DNA of 64,000 nucleotides from CAYVIB01 sp964451365 (GCA_964451365.1 CAYVIB010000027.1:19888-83887), one strand, 5' to 3'; positions 44,084 through 52,496 are shown, counted from the first letter of the stretch. The notes: generated by a model from the sequence alone, not told the origin. A program made the numbers and translations.

Positions 44084-44179
44084 GCGAACATAAACCTGTA
44101 ATTTTATCTGTTTAATTATAAAAAGCAGAGCTACCCTACCCTAATAATTCATAATACCAAAATTGTATTGAGAGTACAA

Positions 44180-44413
44180 GTGATAAAGGTAAAGCTTAGA
44201 CAAGCGATGGACAAACATTACACGGATCACGGGGTCCGGCTTAAGTATTCAGACATATCTGCAGCGTCAGGCCTCTCCAAAGCGACGGTTGAAGCCATTG
44301 GCTCAAGGGAAGACTATAACCCCACTCTGTCAACGATAGATAGGCTATGTGAATTTTTTAACTGCCGAATTGAAGACCTGCTTGAGTTTCAACCCACAAA
44401 AAAACATCAATGA
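44180..44413 (+). CDS. HTH controller-type protein of the RM system
   Basis: 77 aa from GTG 44180 (or 81 aa from TTG 44168). Cro/CI-type HTH: LKYSDISAASGLSKATVEAI, then STIDRLCEFFNCRIEDLLEF. It overlaps the endonuclease frame and lies in the divergent gap next to the methylase. That is the usual place for a C protein that delays endonuclease expression after entry into a new host. Confidence 0.75.
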   Translation: MIKVKLRQAMDKHYTDHGVRLKYSDISAASGLSKATVEAIGSREDYNPTLSTIDRLCEFFNCRIEDLLEFQPTKKHQ

Positions 44414-44423
44414 ATCAGAAACA

Positions 44424-45533
44424 ATGCCCATCAAAATTGACCACGAACAGGCAAAAAAAAATCTCTATGCAGCTCAAAGGGCTATTGAAAACGGCGTTCT
44501 TGACAAAAGCACTTTGTATTGGAAAGAAATAATTGATGAGCTTGGTTTGTTATGTCCCTATAGAAAAAGCTCTACATTCGTCGCTGCAATTGGTACCGCC
44601 ATTCTGGCAAAAACAGTTAATCCGAATATCGATCCCTATTCTCTTCTTGATAGAGAGGGACAGGAGAACTCCTACTCCGCGCGCTCACTCGCTGATAATG
44701 TTTGGGCTAAACATCGATCCTATTTAGATATTGATTTAGGAGCCAATGGTCCTAACCCTCTTAACAATATTCCTTTCATTAACAGAGACAGCATACGAGG
44801 TATCGAAACAGTAAGAAATAAAGAAGGCCAACAATACTTTTATAAGTGCCTTGATGAGCTAGAGCTTATTAAAGACATAGAAACCGCGAAAGCTGCTTTG
44901 AGAGGATTTATTGCTTCCAGGATCAAGCAAATAGCTAAAAAATTTTCTGTCGGCCAGAACGCTGGAGATTATTTCGTTGTTCAAACTCTGGCTGAAAGCA
45001 TCTCACGCTTTGTCAAATCTGATAGCGAAGAAGGTAGGAGGGCTCAAGCTGTAGCAGCTGCATTACTTGGCATAGCATTCGGGCCGCAAAACATCGATGT
45101 TGGTCACATTAATGATCCGGATAGGAATTACCCTCTCGATATCACCGTATACACAAATCCCAAAAAGGAAAAAGTTAAAGTTTCAGTCGAAGTTAAAGAT
45201 AAAAGGGTAACTGGGTCAGATATCCTATCCAGCGTTGAAAAAGTTAGTAAGTTTGGGCTTCGGAATGTAATCTATCTAGCAGTCAATGAAAGCCAAAAAG
45301 AAAATTCTTTCCTAAGGGAATGTGAAAAAGCTAGAGATAGAGGATGCCGGCTAGTAATATTCTACAATTGGGAAGAGTTCTCCAAAATGTGCTTCTCTGC
45401 TAGTGAAACACCTGGTCAAGATGTATTTAGCAAAACATACAAATTGATTGGTGAAATGCTTGTCAAGCTAGGAGTTAGTCAGGTCGGCTTGATAGAATGG
45501 ACAAGTTTGGAAAGCCAAGATCTGGCTATCTAG
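44424..45533 (+). CDS. Type II restriction endonuclease, SacI family
   Basis: 369 aa from ATG 44424; no strong ribosome-binding site, so translation is probably coupled to the HTH gene ending 11 nt upstream. SacI-family hallmarks are SARSLADNVWAKHR and LGANGPNPLNNIPF. A possible nuclease core is DITVYTNPKKEKVKVSVEVK (D...ExK). By family it would cut GAGCTC, with the adjacent C5-methylase protecting the site. Several GAGCTC sites occur in this window (for example 22235-22240), so methylation would be essential. Confidence 0.8.
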   Translation: MPIKIDHEQAKKNLYAAQRAIENGVLDKSTLYWKEIIDELGLLCPYRKSSTFVAAIGTAILAKTVNPNIDPYSLLDREGQENSYSARSLADNVWAKHRSYLDIDLGANGPNPLNNIPFINRDSIRGIETVRNKEGQQYFYKCLDELELIKDIETAKAALRGFIASRIKQIAKKFSVGQNAGDYFVVQTLAESISRFVKSDSEEGRRAQAVAAALLGIAFGPQNIDVGHINDPDRNYPLDITVYTNPKKEKVKVSVEVKDKRVTGSDILSSVEKVSKFGLRNVIYLAVNESQKENSFLRECEKARDRGCRLVIFYNWEEFSKMCFSASETPGQDVFSKTYKLIGEMLVKLGVSQVGLIEWTSLESQDLAI

Positions 45534-45639
45534 CCCCTTAAAAAAACTAGTAAAAAGGTTCTTTCTCCTCTACTCTAACTCTAGAGCACGAGCTTAAGCA
45601 ATCTGATGGAATCAGGCTCAGCTTCGAATCAAAAGGGGT

Positions 45640-45793
45640 GTCCCCTCCATCATCGCCGTCTCACTCGCTTTCAACCATAGCAGTCTTTCCGGCCTTATCA
45701 AGAGACTACAGAACTCCGCTTAGTTTCCTCTTGATAAGGCCGGAAAGACTGCTTTTATGGTTTCGCGAGCGAGGCGACGATGACGAAGGGGAC
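45640..45793. repeat. Long inverted repeat (large hairpin)
   Basis: A 26-bp perfect core (45679-45704 with 45728-45753; loop 23 nt) is extended outward by imperfect pairing through TCATCG/CGATGA to GTCCCCT/AGGGGAC. It covers about 154 nt. It lies in the gene-free 45534-45929 stretch. Candidates: phage packaging signal or replication origin hairpin, or a small transposon (MITE). No clear target-site duplication was seen. Confidence 0.75.
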
Positions 45794-45929
45794 AAGAGGG
45801 AACGGTATCAGACAATACTGAAGTTCAAGAATAGCATATTCACTGGCAAAGCTTTCCTAACATACTGCAAATATTGTATAAACACCGATTTAACCGCTTT
45901 CTCGCAATCGTAATAGTCGGAGATTTTTT

Positions 45930-46100
45930 GTGGCCAAAGACTCATTCGAAAAATGCTTCATTGTAAAAGACAAAACTTCAATACAACGCATAGAAAGTGC
46001 TCTAGAGCGTCCAGTTATAGCTAAAGCTAAAAAACGAAATTATGAATTCGAAAACGCGCGGAGTATCGAAATATTAAGAAAAAGGCTTTGTAAGTCATAA
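45930..46100 (+). CDS. Small hypothetical protein
   Basis: 56 aa from GTG 45930 with GGAG 8 nt upstream: VAKDSFEKCFIVKDKTSIQR... ending EILRKRLCKS. Charged; similar in feel to small regulators or antitoxins, but not recognised. No partner gene on the same strand. Confidence 0.4.
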   Translation: MAKDSFEKCFIVKDKTSIQRIESALERPVIAKAKKRNYEFENARSIEILRKRLCKS

Positions 46101-46220
46101 ACCCATTATAGAGTTGGACAAAGATTCACTGATAAAATATCGATCAGCCGCGGTAAGATTGACACTTTGTTTGTGAGATCAAACTAACAAACAAACTTAC
46201 CAATTCGGTACCATATTATT

Positions 46221-46655
46221 TTATTTGAGAAGTTGATTAGCCATTTCTTGAAACGCCTGAACGGCGCGATCGTCTTCGCCATCATGTTCAAAGTCAGATT
46301 CAGAATTCCTTACAGGCTCACCTGGGTCGCCGAAATCAGTAGGAACAATCGGCATTCGATATTCACTAGATGATTGGTTTCTGCAAATATCTTCAGGGCA
46401 AGGAGATTTTCCCCACCAGTTCAGCAACAATTCGATTTTATGCTTTGGGGATATGCCTTGAAGATATGAGTTCATAGTCCTACAGCAGACTGCAAGATTA
46501 TTAAACCCGTTCGCGCCACTTAGACAATGTGGTACTACGTGTTCTATTGACGCCTTTTCAAGAGGCAACTGCTTTCGGCAATAAAAGCACCTTCCGCCCT
46601 GGCGATGCAGTAATGATTCTACTTCCATACCCTTCAATTTCGCATGCGAAATCAT
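46221..46655 (-). CDS. HNH endonuclease
   Basis: 144 aa. Zinc-binding CFYC (Cys23, Cys26), then ASIEHVVPHCLSGANGFNNL (HNH core) and a second Cys pair. The C-terminus is acidic. HNH enzymes occur in phages for packaging or homing; packaging terminases are not used by inoviruses, so a homing or defence role is more likely. Same strand as the phage core genes but separated by a hairpin. Confidence 0.8.
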   Translation of the reverse strand: MISHAKLKGMEVESLLHRQGGRCFYCRKQLPLEKASIEHVVPHCLSGANGFNNLAVCCRTMNSYLQGISPKHKIELLLNWWGKSPCPEDICRNQSSSEYRMPIVPTDFGDPGEPVRNSESDFEHDGEDDRAVQAFQEMANQLLK

Positions 46656-46666
46656 GAATTATGAAT

Positions 46667-46720
46667 AAACATTAACCACCGCGCTGCTTGCTACGCTCGC
46701 TGCTGCGGTGGTTAATGTTT
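46667..46720. terminator. 16-bp perfect hairpin after the zot gene
   Basis: AAACATTAACCACCGC pairs perfectly with GCGGTGGTTAATGTTT across a 22-nt loop. It lies 25 nt downstream of the zot stop. It may end the phage structural transcript; because it is long and GC-cored it could also be the packaging hairpin of the phage genome. Confidence 0.6.
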
Positions 46721-46744
46721 CAATCTTGTGTACTGTCAGGCTAA

Positions 46745-47836
46745 CTAAAGTTCGCTTGATGCAACCACTCCCTCAATCCAACTCTCTTTCTCTTCACCTC
46801 GCTGGCACATGGCAAATCCAGTGAAGTCTGGCCCATCAATCTTAACCATACATTCATTTACTGGCAAAAGAGCATACTTCATTTTCGCAAGCTGAACAGT
46901 AGTAAATGAAGCCTCCATATCATCAAACACAACTTTGAACCGATAATCAATGTCAGGAAAGTGGCCATTGTTGAAAGAAATGTATATACCATCGGCCTTG
47001 GATAGGAATGCAAAAGTTGGCTCCTTAGGCACCTGTTCTGCTATTTGTGTATGGCTCTTTTGTGCAGCGGCGGGCCGCTGTTCATCAGCCTTCTTACTAA
47101 TTCCGTAGTAGGAGACCATATGCTTGATGCCATAATAGAAGCCTACAAGACAAACGGCCGCCAGAACAAAACCCAGCTTAATCGACGCTTTACCAAGTAC
47201 ACTAAATCGTCTATCAACCCGAGTCTCGTCACCTGCACTACCTGTTAAACTTTTGGTATGGCTTTTGTATAGCGCATAGATTTCCTTTTTGAACCGTCCA
47301 TGTATTTCGCGCTCTCGTTTAGATAGAGGGGGACAAGGTCCTGTAACAGGACCGAAGTAAACATCAACCCGAAACCTCTTGTCCATGCCGATTTTTGATA
47401 GCTTTGTGTGCCTAAAGGTAGTTTCAACTAGCGTCCGCGCAAAATTCGCAATCTGACTTAAATCCTGGGTAACGAACACGATTTCAGTTGAAGCTCCATT
47501 TTCACCGACCAAATGGCGGTGCTCGGCTAGAAATTCTTTATCTTCAGCTCTAGCGTTTTTTGCATTTAATCCCGAAGGCCATAACCGCCAAAGCTCATCT
47601 ATCACGAGAACTGCACCGGGTATGAACACCTCAGACCACCATGCGGGATTCTCTATTATGTCATCAGTCTTGAATTCAGTTACACTCATGCCAAAGCGCT
47701 TAAGGCATTCCTCATTGTTCATGGGAATATTCGTGAATACCTGTCGCTTTTGCTCAAGTGCCGGCTTAATCACGTTCTCAACGACACCATAACTTTTTCC
47801 ATGCCCCGGTAGTCCTGTATAAGCTGCAATTGTCAT
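46745..47836 (-). CDS. zot: Zot/pI-type phage assembly ATPase
   Basis: 363 aa. Walker A GLPGHGKS (8-15), Walker B-like VLVIDELWRLW, and the zonular occludens toxin domain to ~190. One membrane helix (LGFVLAAVCLVGFYYGI, ~215-235) is followed by a periplasmic C-terminal domain. It is the inner-membrane motor of filamentous phage export. Preceded by pVI with a 3-nt gap (TGA AGA ATG). Confidence 0.93.
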   Translation of the reverse strand: MTIAAYTGLPGHGKSYGVVENVIKPALEQKRQVFTNIPMNNEECLKRFGMSVTEFKTDDIIENPAWWSEVFIPGAVLVIDELWRLWPSGLNAKNARAEDKEFLAEHRHLVGENGASTEIVFVTQDLSQIANFARTLVETTFRHTKLSKIGMDKRFRVDVYFGPVTGPCPPLSKREREIHGRFKKEIYALYKSHTKSLTGSAGDETRVDRRFSVLGKASIKLGFVLAAVCLVGFYYGIKHMVSYYGISKKADEQRPAAAQKSHTQIAEQVPKEPTFAFLSKADGIYISFNNGHFPDIDYRFKVVFDDMEASFTTVQLAKMKYALLPVNECMVKIDGPDFTGFAMCQRGEEKESWIEGVVASSEL

Positions 47837-47839
47837 TCT

Positions 47840-48133
47840 TCACCCAATTATCGGAATTCTGCGGAGTATAAAACGAGCAACATACGCTGATACAATAATT
47901 CCTAACCCCACGTCCAACTGAAAAGCGCTGGCCGCCCAACTCACACTAGAAGGCAGCGTATGTGAGCCTACATTCTGCATAAAATCCGGCACAGGAATAG
48001 CTTCGAGAACCGAGGCCGCGCCTGACAAAACAGAATTCCACATCCACACGCCCACAGCTTGCAGCTCATCTCGAATCCAGGCCAGCGCGCACGAGGGGTC
48101 GTACCATTCACAACTATTTATCGTTTCATCCAT
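47840..48133 (-). CDS. pVI-like minor coat protein
   Basis: 97 aa from ATG 48133, 2 nt after the pIII stop (an open frame extends to 48169). Contains hydrophobic stretches (VWMWNSVLSGAASVLEAIP; LDVGLGIIVSAYVARFIL), as in DUF2523/pVI proteins that cap the virion end. Position between pIII and Zot is the standard one. Confidence 0.8.
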   Translation of the reverse strand: MDETINSCEWYDPSCALAWIRDELQAVGVWMWNSVLSGAASVLEAIPVPDFMQNVGSHTLPSSVSWAASAFQLDVGLGIIVSAYVARFILRRIPIIG

Positions 48134-48135
48134 AA

Positions 48136-49521
48136 CTATGCACTCGCAAAAACTCTGAAACCAACCCAAATGTATATCACAATCATTACCGCACTAATTA
48201 TCGGACGAACCTCTTCCATTAAATCGCAATGAATAGTGGTAGAGGCTACATCATTTATTGGCGTTTCCCGCAGGTCCAACGAAAACTCCGGGCATTGGGC
48301 ATTTTCTAGGTCAAATAAGTCAGCCATGCCTTTCAACGATTGCACCAACTCTGAATTATCTATTCGCTGCTTAAAGCTAATATTAGCTTCCGCAATAGTG
48401 CTTACCTCGCTTTGAGTGTGCGCGGGCATGTTTTTCATCGGGTTGTCAAGACACGTGTAGTAATCTGGCTGTCTCGGGTCGCAAGGACCAGAGTTCAAAG
48501 AATTACTTATCCCATCGAGTTTAGAACCAAGAGATTCAATACTGTTAGTAAGAGCATTTGTATTATTTTCGCTGCTCTGAATGGAATCTCTTATTGCCAA
48601 CTCGGTATCATTGACAGCCCTCTCTAAGGTTTCAGTATTTATCTTGCTCTGATCAATGTCATCGCGGACAGCTCGCTCTATATTGCTCAGGTCCGACCGG
48701 AGTTCATCCCCTATCAAACCTGCCAGCGAATAGGGATCAATACTTCCAGAGTTTGGCGTTGAGCCATCACCGCTTGTAGGAGTATTCGGATCGTTATATG
48801 GGTTTCCATCAGCGTTACCACCGTTATCGGGATGATCGGGCGAAGATTCGTCGACTAATGAGCAGGTAAACTCAAAATTCTCAGGGTCGATATAGTTGAA
48901 TTCCATGTACTGAGCACCGGCACAGCTTGAATTATTTAGGACGTAGTTATAGCAGCTCAGGTAATCACTACACACTGTATGACATCTACCGGTATCGGTG
49001 CGCACATAGGACCCATCTTCACATTGTTTTAGCTCAGGGCGGTCGCAACCAGGATACCCGCCTAAATCAGGAGGTAGGCCATCACTACATATCTGCGGTT
49101 GAGCATCTAGGCACGCCTGCAAATCGACAAGATCACAAACGCCTGTCGAGTAATCTAGTGCATAACCAACAGGGCAATCTTTCGTAAAGTAGCCAAGGTA
49201 CATGCAATGCACACCAGTGCCGTCACTGTCTAACGCCTGACAGCCATTAAGCGCATATCCAACGCTCGAGCCATCGGAGGGCGACGAATAAGAAGGCAAG
49301 TCAGGGAACGTCACTTTCTCGGCATGCCAGTATGAGAGAATCAGCCCACTCGACTGGTTAGCATTACCTATAAACTGATGAAACCCGTCCTCATACCCGC
49401 CAAGGAATTCACTCAAACTCGGAAAGCTATCAACGGGATTTTGAATCGTCGGAGCCGTTTCGTCACATTGTGAAAGCGCCCGATGCGCTAGTAGTATCAG
49501 CACTATCCAAAGAACTCGCAT
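48136..49521 (-). CDS. pIII-like attachment protein
   Basis: 461 aa from ATG 49521 (AAGGAG upstream). Signal peptide (VLWIVLILLAHRALS), then a Cys-rich domain (~20-240). A Gly/Asn/Asp/Pro linker follows (DHPDNGGNADGNPYNDPNTP), then a helical coiled-coil-like region (~280-370). A C-terminal membrane anchor ends the protein (IISAVMIVIYIWVGFRVFA). This is the layout of filamentous phage adsorption proteins, which bind the host pilus and the Tol system. Confidence 0.85.
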   Translation of the reverse strand: MRVLWIVLILLAHRALSQCDETAPTIQNPVDSFPSLSEFLGGYEDGFHQFIGNANQSSGLILSYWHAEKVTFPDLPSYSSPSDGSSVGYALNGCQALDSDGTGVHCMYLGYFTKDCPVGYALDYSTGVCDLVDLQACLDAQPQICSDGLPPDLGGYPGCDRPELKQCEDGSYVRTDTGRCHTVCSDYLSCYNYVLNNSSCAGAQYMEFNYIDPENFEFTCSLVDESSPDHPDNGGNADGNPYNDPNTPTSGDGSTPNSGSIDPYSLAGLIGDELRSDLSNIERAVRDDIDQSKINTETLERAVNDTELAIRDSIQSSENNTNALTNSIESLGSKLDGISNSLNSGPCDPRQPDYYTCLDNPMKNMPAHTQSEVSTIAEANISFKQRIDNSELVQSLKGMADLFDLENAQCPEFSLDLRETPINDVASTTIHCDLMEEVRPIISAVMIVIYIWVGFRVFASA

Positions 49522-49630
49522 GAATAGCTCCTTCAGAACAAACGCAGACATAGGGCAGCAGTTGCAAAGCCGCAGATGAAGAATGTCCAATAATACAAAT
49601 CAAGCATAAGACTCTCCTCGAACAAAGGAA

Positions 49631-49646
49631 CGGGGCCGAAGCCCCG
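49631..49646 (-). terminator. UUCG-loop terminator after the major coat gene
   Basis: On the minus strand CGGGGC-TTCG-GCCCCG, an extra-stable cUUCGg tetraloop hairpin, begins 8 nt after the coat stop and is followed by TTCCTTTG. Filamentous phages carry a strong terminator just after gene VIII to keep coat mRNA abundant; this fits. Confidence 0.85.
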
Positions 49647-49653
49647 CTACTGA

Positions 49654-49803
49654 TTAACCACCACGGACCATGGAAAGCAGCATTTTGGCGCCTTTGACGG
49701 CGACCAAAACGACTACTACGGCCGCGGCAATTGTGCCGATACCAGTGATAATGGTTGCGTAATCGACAGCTCCAGTAATGGTTGCTACGGTTGTTTCATC
49801 CAT
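49654..49803 (-). CDS. Major coat protein (pVIII-like)
   Basis: 49 aa: acidic start (MDETTVATITGAVDYATI), a central hydrophobic helix (GIGTIAAAVVVVLVAV) and a basic end (KGAKMLLSMVRGG). This is the canonical filamentous coat architecture, here without an obvious cleaved signal peptide. GAGGTG lies 7 nt upstream of the ATG. Confidence 0.92.
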   Translation of the reverse strand: MDETTVATITGAVDYATIITGIGTIAAAVVVVLVAVKGAKMLLSMVRGG

Positions 49804-49809
49804 AGATAT

Positions 49810-50031
49810 TCACCTCAATAGTTTCATTAATTGTGAGAGTCCCCAGGCGGTCGCCCAGGGCGTTACAAACAGGGCGAACCCTGCGCTGAACATAGCCGTC
49901 GCGACAGACGGGTCGATCTGGCTAAGGTCAAACGGGATGGAAGCGACTTGCACAGCCCACCCCGTTGAACACATTGGAGAGCCGTCAGGCAACACACTAA
50001 CAGCCCCCTCGCACGTGATAACCGAAGGCAT
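49810..50031 (-). CDS. Small phage membrane protein (minor coat candidate)
   Basis: 73 aa with one membrane helix (ATAMFSAGFALFVTPWATAW) and two Cys in the N-terminal part. Its ATG overlaps the stop of the ssDNA-binding gene (TAATG). Position between pV and pVIII suits a pVII/pIX-like minor coat protein. Confidence 0.75.
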   Translation of the reverse strand: MPSVITCEGAVSVLPDGSPMCSTGWAVQVASIPFDLSQIDPSVATAMFSAGFALFVTPWATAWGLSQLMKLLR

Positions 50032-50306
50032 TAGCTGGCCTTCGATACTGGTTTCTGTAACTGAATAAGCCTAACCTCAAACGGGTTAAGCTCCAGGTTT
50101 TTAAACCGGCCCACCTGAAACGTCGTCAGGTCCAAGGTGTAATCTCCTACCGGTTTAGCGTCCGTCGGGTTTTTCAACGGAATTTCAATTTGTTGAGGAA
50201 ATGCGCCGCCCAAATGAGCGTAAGCCTCCTGAAAGTAACGCACACCATTCTTGGTTGACCGTGACTGCGGTTGATGGTGACCTTCAATAATGCTGATCTT
50301 CAACAT
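50031..50306 (-). CDS. Phage single-stranded DNA-binding protein (pV-like)
   Basis: 91 aa. MLKISIIEGHHQPQSRSTKN and YTLDLTTFQVGRFKNLELN are typical of inovirus helix-destabilising proteins that coat the single strand before packaging. Coupled to the next gene by overlapping TAATG. Confidence 0.82.
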   Translation of the reverse strand: MLKISIIEGHHQPQSRSTKNGVRYFQEAYAHLGGAFPQQIEIPLKNPTDAKPVGDYTLDLTTFQVGRFKNLELNPFEVRLIQLQKPVSKAS

Positions 50307-50332
50307 AGTAGTTTCCTCTTGGGTTGGTGGTT

Positions 50333-50581
50333 TTAAAGCTTGCCTTTCATTCTGAGCAAGGCGTCGTTGATAAACCTTTGAATCTGTTGCTTACCCTCAG
50401 CAGACAAGCAATCAATGCCGTAGTCGTAGGCTTTAATAATTGCCATTTCCATTTCCCGGCTTTCAATTTCTACCGATATAAACTCTCCAGCTTCTACGTA
50501 ACTGGGTGTGTATTCATCACCTCTAAAGAACGGATTAATCCGTTTAGCCTTGCTGGAATCCAAAAAGTTATTTTCATTCAT
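50333..50581 (-). CDS. Hypothetical phage protein
   Basis: 82 aa, charged, no membrane segment (FISVEIESREMEMAIIKAYD). Lies between the replication endonuclease and pV, as a small accessory gene in many inoviruses. Not recognised. Confidence 0.7.
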   Translation of the reverse strand: MNENNFLDSSKAKRINPFFRGDEYTPSYVEAGEFISVEIESREMEMAIIKAYDYGIDCLSAEGKQQIQRFINDALLRMKGKL

Positions 50582-50604
50582 TCGCGTGTTCCAGTAGCGT
50601 AGAG

Positions 50605-52437
50605 TTATTGAAACAAGTCCAAGGCAGCAGGCTTCGCCTGCTGCAAAAAAGCCAACGGCGTCGAAGTTGAAAGCGAATCATTTTGGTGGTGAATCTCTTT
50701 CAAAAGATCGACTATGCCATTCATTATTTTCTGACGAGCAGACCGTAATCTTTCGTTATCCCTTATTTCCCAGAAATGGGTTCTGCTAAGCACTGTGATT
50801 CCGGCAACCAAAACTCCAATGACTCTTTCTCGCGCCTCGTCCCCGTATTCCGTGTGAGTTATCATGGTTATCTCACCGGTTTGCCGATCTAACTTTTCCG
50901 ATAGCGCATAAGCGGGCCTTACAACCTGGCTATTCCTTGGGAGATTTGGACCTCCCATCGCCCTGACAAAGGCTGCCCAATCCCCTGAGTCCGCCGCTTC
51001 CTTAAGCTGTTCCAGAAACCCGTCTTGCTCGCTCAAACGCCTTAACTCTCGCCACACTGTCACGCTAGGGCCTCCTATCTGTTGGAATTGCCTAATTCGG
51101 TATGTTCTGGCCCACGCTTCAATTCTTTCGGCAATATCCCGTGGGCTTTTACCACTCCAGTCAGCTTCAGACGCCGATTGTTCGTCGTTATTTATCCCGT
51201 GGCCGTCGATGTTTTTGCAGATATATTTAATCAAGTATCCAGTAGCTGAATATTCGTTGCCGGTGGACGGATTAATACCGGATTTAATTTTCTCTACTTT
51301 AATTCTGTGCTCTGCTGCCCCGCTTTCTTCAGGAGAATCCTTTAAGGCCCACCGTCTAAAAATCGCAATCAGTTCGTCGACGTGTTCAGGCTCAACAAAC
51401 AGGAGAAAATGCCAATGCGGCGTAGCATCATGATGAGGCTCTGCGATACGAAAACCATAAGGCTTGATATTTTCTCGGCTCAGCTTTGCCTGAATTCGAC
51501 CCCATAGATTACTTAGATAATCTTGTGCGTCACGAGGGGAAAGATTTTCGTAGTTTTTGTTTGGAATGACCTTCACCACCTTTCCGTTGTTAGTGATTTT
51601 CGTCATTCGGTGAAAACGGGACGGCGTTGTAAGCGTAAAGAACAGCCCTTCATGACCAAATTCTTTAGCAACAATCTCAAAGCCTTTTAGACGGACAATC
51701 AATTCCGTTCGTCGTATCGCGGGATTAGAAGGAGTAACGTCTGACAACTCTGCCAGAGTTTTCTCATAACCTTCTTCATTTACAGCTATCTTGCCTTCAA
51801 GATATTCGCGGTTGCTGAGTTTTTGCTGACGATGCCGTTTTAGAGAAATATTCGAACAGTACGGATTGCTGTGATTGTGAACTTGACGAAGTTCACGAGC
51901 GACGGATTCAACTGTAACTTTTTGTTTCTTAGAAAGCTGGCGCTTCCACCACTTTCCACAACAGAGACGATTTACACAGGGTTCATATCGATTGCCGTAG
52001 GCTTCCGGATCTGGAACCGATATTTCAAAAGAATCAGCCAGCTCTTTGCATGAGAAGAAAGCCTCTGCTGGATTGGCGCATGACGTCGCGATTTTTTGGC
52101 ACTGCGCGGCTTGCTTGTCAGCAATGGCTTTGACCTCATCGTGACCTGACAACATATTAAAGTCACGAATTTCCAGGAGCTTGTCCAACTCCAAAAAGCG
52201 CCGGTTAGCCTTTACATACGACTGACTCTTTGCCAACGACAGATATTCAGCCCGCATCGCCGGAGCTAATTCGGAATACTTCGATAGAATATGTTCGCGA
52301 AATCCAACACACTCAGCGGTTCCATAACCGTTCAGTATGTTGTTGCTGTAGACATTTCCGTCATATCCGACAAATTGATCACGGCTGGCAGGTTGCGCTA
52401 CCATTATGCGGTTCCTCTTTTCGCGAAGCTGGGACAA
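50605..52437 (-). CDS. Rolling-circle replication endonuclease (phage gpA family)
   Basis: 610 aa. HUH-type nickase of the P2 gpA family. Metal-binding PHWHFLLF (His341, His343) and paired catalytic tyrosines in YLIKY (Tyr401, Tyr405). A Cys/His cluster (CVNRLCCGKWWKRQL) near residue 155 may bind zinc. It nicks the double-strand origin to start plus-strand synthesis. AGAGG precedes the ATG. Twin hairpins with identical loops lie directly upstream. Confidence 0.9.
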   Translation of the reverse strand: MSQLREKRNRIMVAQPASRDQFVGYDGNVYSNNILNGYGTAECVGFREHILSKYSELAPAMRAEYLSLAKSQSYVKANRRFLELDKLLEIRDFNMLSGHDEVKAIADKQAAQCQKIATSCANPAEAFFSCKELADSFEISVPDPEAYGNRYEPCVNRLCCGKWWKRQLSKKQKVTVESVARELRQVHNHSNPYCSNISLKRHRQQKLSNREYLEGKIAVNEEGYEKTLAELSDVTPSNPAIRRTELIVRLKGFEIVAKEFGHEGLFFTLTTPSRFHRMTKITNNGKVVKVIPNKNYENLSPRDAQDYLSNLWGRIQAKLSRENIKPYGFRIAEPHHDATPHWHFLLFVEPEHVDELIAIFRRWALKDSPEESGAAEHRIKVEKIKSGINPSTGNEYSATGYLIKYICKNIDGHGINNDEQSASEADWSGKSPRDIAERIEAWARTYRIRQFQQIGGPSVTVWRELRRLSEQDGFLEQLKEAADSGDWAAFVRAMGGPNLPRNSQVVRPAYALSEKLDRQTGEITMITHTEYGDEARERVIGVLVAGITVLSRTHFWEIRDNERLRSARQKIMNGIVDLLKEIHHQNDSLSTSTPLAFLQQAKPAALDLFQ

Positions 52438-52441
52438 TTAA

Positions 52442-52492
52442 GGGGTGTTGGCGCACCCCGCCTAGCCATACCAGTTGGCGCTGGTATGGCTA
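52442..52492 (-). repeat. Twin hairpins with identical loops before the rep gene
   Basis: GGGGTG-TTGGCG-CACCCC (52442-52459) is followed at once by TAGCCATACCAG-TTGGCG-CTGGTATGGCTA (52463-52492). Stems of 6 and 12 bp differ in sequence but carry the same hexaloop (CGCCAA on the mRNA strand). Candidates: replication origin recognised by the HUH enzyme, translational operator of rep, or terminator of the upstream alpA-like gene. Confidence 0.75.
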
Positions 52493-52496
52493 CCTT

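Noticed and set aside
45534..45913. Coding frame of 91 codons at 45638-45913
   Set aside because: It runs across both arms of the large inverted repeat, so its protein is a by-product of the hairpin.
46221..46655. HNH protein as a phage terminase partner
   Set aside because: Inoviruses extrude without terminase, and no terminase or portal gene is present.
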